Positions 61,937 to 64,000 of a stretch of 64,000 nucleotides of DNA are shown here, one piece after another. The stretch is from Limnovirga sp038203525. GTDB lineage: Bacteria > Bacteroidota > Bacteroidia > Chitinophagales > Chitinophagaceae. The translations under genes and the position numbers were made by a program. Within the stretch, counting starts at the first letter, position 1, and every line of letters starts with the position of its first letter. The stretch covers positions 12,684 through 76,683 of the forward strand of contig JBBRDW010000007.1 in NCBI GenBank assembly GCA_038203525.1. Reading direction: 5' to 3'. Below the pieces are notes generated by a model. The model was not told the origin of the DNA and did no database searches. It saw nothing but the letters and a program-made list of their open reading frames with translations.

Positions 61937-64000
61937 TTAAAATCCTACACTGATTCCAACGGTATAAGTTTTTGCCTGTGGATAGCCACCTGCATCAATA
62001 CCGATAAGCGTTGTGCTTTGGCCATAAGTATTTGCTTCGGGATCGTAGCCGGTGTAATTGGTAAGTGTCCACAGGTTGGTAGCCGATGCATATATTCTGA
62101 AGCTTTTAATTTTTGCTTTATCTAAAACTTTGAAAGGGATACGGTAACCAAGCGTTACGTTTTTTAACCTCATATAAGAAGCATCTTCAACAATTGCGGA
62201 AGAAAAAGTACCTACATCAATACTTCCTGACGATAGCGCCCTCGGATATTTGTTACTGTTGTTTTCAGGTGTCCACCTGTTTAATGCAGCTTCTGCCAAA
62301 ACATTATTTTGCCCTGTAAAATTTAGCAGGTCGAACGAATTAAAGTTGGCCATTTTATTACCTTGTGAGCCCTGGAAAAAAAAACTGAGTTCAATATTTT
62401 TATAAGAGAGCGTATTGTTTAAACCCCAGGTAAAATCCGGTTGACCGGTGCCAAGTAAGGTACGGTCGTTTGCATCAATTTTACCATCACCGTTTATGTC
62501 ACGATATCTACGGTCACCCGCTTTAGCCCTTGCTGCAAGGTTTGGTGAAGTTGATTCCTGCCCTACCAGTACGGGACTGGAAGAAGCTTCTTCGTCTGTT
62601 TGGAAAATACCATCAAATTGGTAGCCGTAGAATGTTCCGATAGATTCTCCTTTACGCAACAAGCTTCCGCCAAATAGAAGAATATCAGTTTCAGTATTTA
62701 AGTTGGTTACTTCATTTTTATTAATGGAAAGATTTAATGAAGTATTCCACTTTAATTCACCTGTTGTATTGATGGAACGTATATCAAATTCAAAACCTTT
62801 ATTGGTAATATTTCCAACATTTAATAAAGTACTGGTAAAGCCGCTTGTAGTAGGGATTGGCGTTGACAGCAGCAGGTCGAATGTTTTCTTAGAATAGTAG
62901 TCAGCGGTTAATGTAAGCCTGTTTTTAAAAACGCCAAAGTCAATACCAATGTCAAGTTGCTTTGTGCTTTCCCACTTTAATTTTTTGTTTACATAACTCA
63001 ATGGCTCAAGACCGGTATATACTTCACTTCCATTTGAGCTGTTGAAAACTCCTTCACCATAAGGGCCAACCAATGCAAGGGACTGATATGGTGGAATAGC
63101 CTGGTTACCGATAACCCCATAGCTGGCTCTGAACTTGAGATCAGAAATAAAGTTCACATTTTTCATGAACTCTTCATTAGAAACTTTCCATGCAAATGCG
63201 CCTGAGGGAAAATAACCGTACTTGTTTCCTTCCGCGAATTTTGAAGATCCATCAATACGGCCGGTGAGCGTAAAAAGATATTTATCTTCTAATGAATAAT
63301 TGATGCGTCCAAGATAAGATACCAATGTCCATTGAGATTCCCCATTAGCTGATTTCTGTGGTTTTAGTCCTGCTGCTATGTTATGGTAACCTGTTCTGTC
63401 ATCAGGAAAATCAAAGGCATAAGCAAACAAACTTTCATTTTGGAATTTCTGTGTTGTAAAACCAACAACAGCGTTGATGGCATGCTTGTCTCTCCACTTT
63501 TTGTTATAAGTTAAAGTGTTTTCATTCAGCCATGTTAATCCCTGCACAGTGCCTATTGCTGCTTCTCCCTGGCTTGCCTGTGTACGTTTAAGGAAGTTGG
63601 GGCCAAATGAATTTTCTTTTTGTGTAAATGCATCAATACCAAAGCTTGTTTTAAACTCCAGGTCGGCCAGAATTTTATACCGTGCATAAACATTACCTAA
63701 AAGCCTTGAACTGGTGGTGTAAGAATTGTATTGTTCCGCATCTGCTATTGGGTTACCAAGGTTTTTACCACGGTCATTTTGAAAAGTATAACCTCCTTTA
63801 ACCGTTGAATCATACACAGGTAAAACCGGGTTAAACAGTATAGCGGATGTAACTACGCCGGGTACAATGGTGCCTGCGTTGGTAAGCACCCCTGCAGAAG
63901 CAATACTTGCATAACTAACACTGCTGCCAACCGTTAGTTTTTTACTCACCTCCCGGTCAAAATTCACCCGGCCGGTATACCTTTTAAAATTAGAATTGAT
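61937..64000 (-). CDS. SusC/RagA family TonB-linked outer membrane transporter (C-terminal part)
   Basis: At least 687 aa; the gene runs off the right edge, with the frame open to the last base (INSNFKRYTGRVNFDREVSKK). A GTG at 63967 is not the true start. Barrel motifs of the SusC family are clear: GDRRYRDINGDGKIDANDRTLLGTGQPDFTWGLNN, FFFQGSQGN, RLKNVTLGYRIP and the Phe-terminal VGISVGF. It takes up the oligosaccharide captured by SusD. The TonB box and plug lie outside the window. Confidence 0.93.
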   Translation of the reverse strand: MNSNFKRYTGRVNFDREVSKKLTVGSSVSYASIASAGVLTNAGTIVPGVVTSAILFNPVLPVYDSTVKGGYTFQNDRGKNLGNPIADAEQYNSYTTSSRLLGNVYARYKILADLEFKTSFGIDAFTQKENSFGPNFLKRTQASQGEAAIGTVQGLTWLNENTLTYNKKWRDKHAINAVVGFTTQKFQNESLFAYAFDFPDDRTGYHNIAAGLKPQKSANGESQWTLVSYLGRINYSLEDKYLFTLTGRIDGSSKFAEGNKYGYFPSGAFAWKVSNEEFMKNVNFISDLKFRASYGVIGNQAIPPYQSLALVGPYGEGVFNSSNGSEVYTGLEPLSYVNKKLKWESTKQLDIGIDFGVFKNRLTLTADYYSKKTFDLLLSTPIPTTSGFTSTLLNVGNITNKGFEFDIRSINTTGELKWNTSLNLSINKNEVTNLNTETDILLFGGSLLRKGESIGTFYGYQFDGIFQTDEEASSSPVLVGQESTSPNLAARAKAGDRRYRDINGDGKIDANDRTLLGTGQPDFTWGLNNTLSYKNIELSFFFQGSQGNKMANFNSFDLLNFTGQNNVLAEAALNRWTPENNSNKYPRALSSGSIDVGTFSSAIVEDASYMRLKNVTLGYRIPFKVLDKAKIKSFRIYASATNLWTLTNYTGYDPEANTYGQSTTLIGIDAGGYPQAKTYTVGISVGF

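Overview
The window looks like a chromosomal segment of a member of the Bacteroidota, most likely the Chitinophagaceae. The grounds are a SusC/SusD pair, a TonB-dependent receptor, a protein with a type IX secretion C-terminal domain, many lipoproteins whose Cys is followed by Lys, families common in this phylum (DUF5606, DUF4783, DUF5522, PorT-like barrels), weak Shine-Dalgarno sequences, and one promoter with a Bacteroidota-type -7 box (TAnnTTTG). The family assignment is inference from gene content; no rRNA is present.

Layout. 0-9 kb is core housekeeping: clpX (cut by the edge), two clpP genes, a small helical protein, tig, tRNA-Leu(UAG), an M3 peptidase, DUF5606, a DUF2064 glycosyltransferase, an alkyltransferase-like protein, DUF5522 and trmB. 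9-20 kb holds three Gfo/Idh/MocA-type oxidoreductases (one GH109-like), a CBM9-like protein, a prolyl oligopeptidase, a membrane AraC regulator and a lipoprotein/DoxX pair. 20-25 kb has a secreted propeller-like protein and pcrA/uvrD. 25-32 kb is an accessory stretch: a broken PIN gene with a small partner, a TIGR02574/ParE-type toxin-antitoxin pair, DUF4256, a secreted CxxCH protein and several unknowns. 32-42 kb carries GH78, a CE4 deacetylase, GH29, an ARPP-1-like protein and a TonB receptor. 42-50 kb is again mostly core: gpmI, DUF4783, a receiver protein, a barrel, hflX, a Rieske protein, tRNA-Asn and lnt. 50-64 kb is a polysaccharide-utilisation-like locus read on the minus strand: susC, susD, ROK sugar kinase, mannose-6-phosphate isomerase, sugar porter, a lipoprotein and three tandem paralogous lipoproteins of about 400 residues.

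The most striking structure is not a gene. About 33 copies of a roughly 60-bp repeat with a 19-bp core (GTACAAGAGTGCGACGCAA or its complement) occupy the gaps between genes. Once start codons are corrected, none lies inside a gene. The repeats often occur as inverted pairs with their GTAC ends facing each other, so that each pair looks like the terminal inverted repeats of a small element. Some pairs are empty, some hold other palindromic repeats, and several enclose a single orphan gene. A second element, 270 bp long with 17-bp terminal inverted repeats, is present twice in opposite orientation (12.9 and 30.8 kb). It carries one copy of the core and is itself inserted into variant copies of the 60-bp repeat. 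Together they suggest a layered family of non-autonomous elements whose mobilising enzyme is not in this window.
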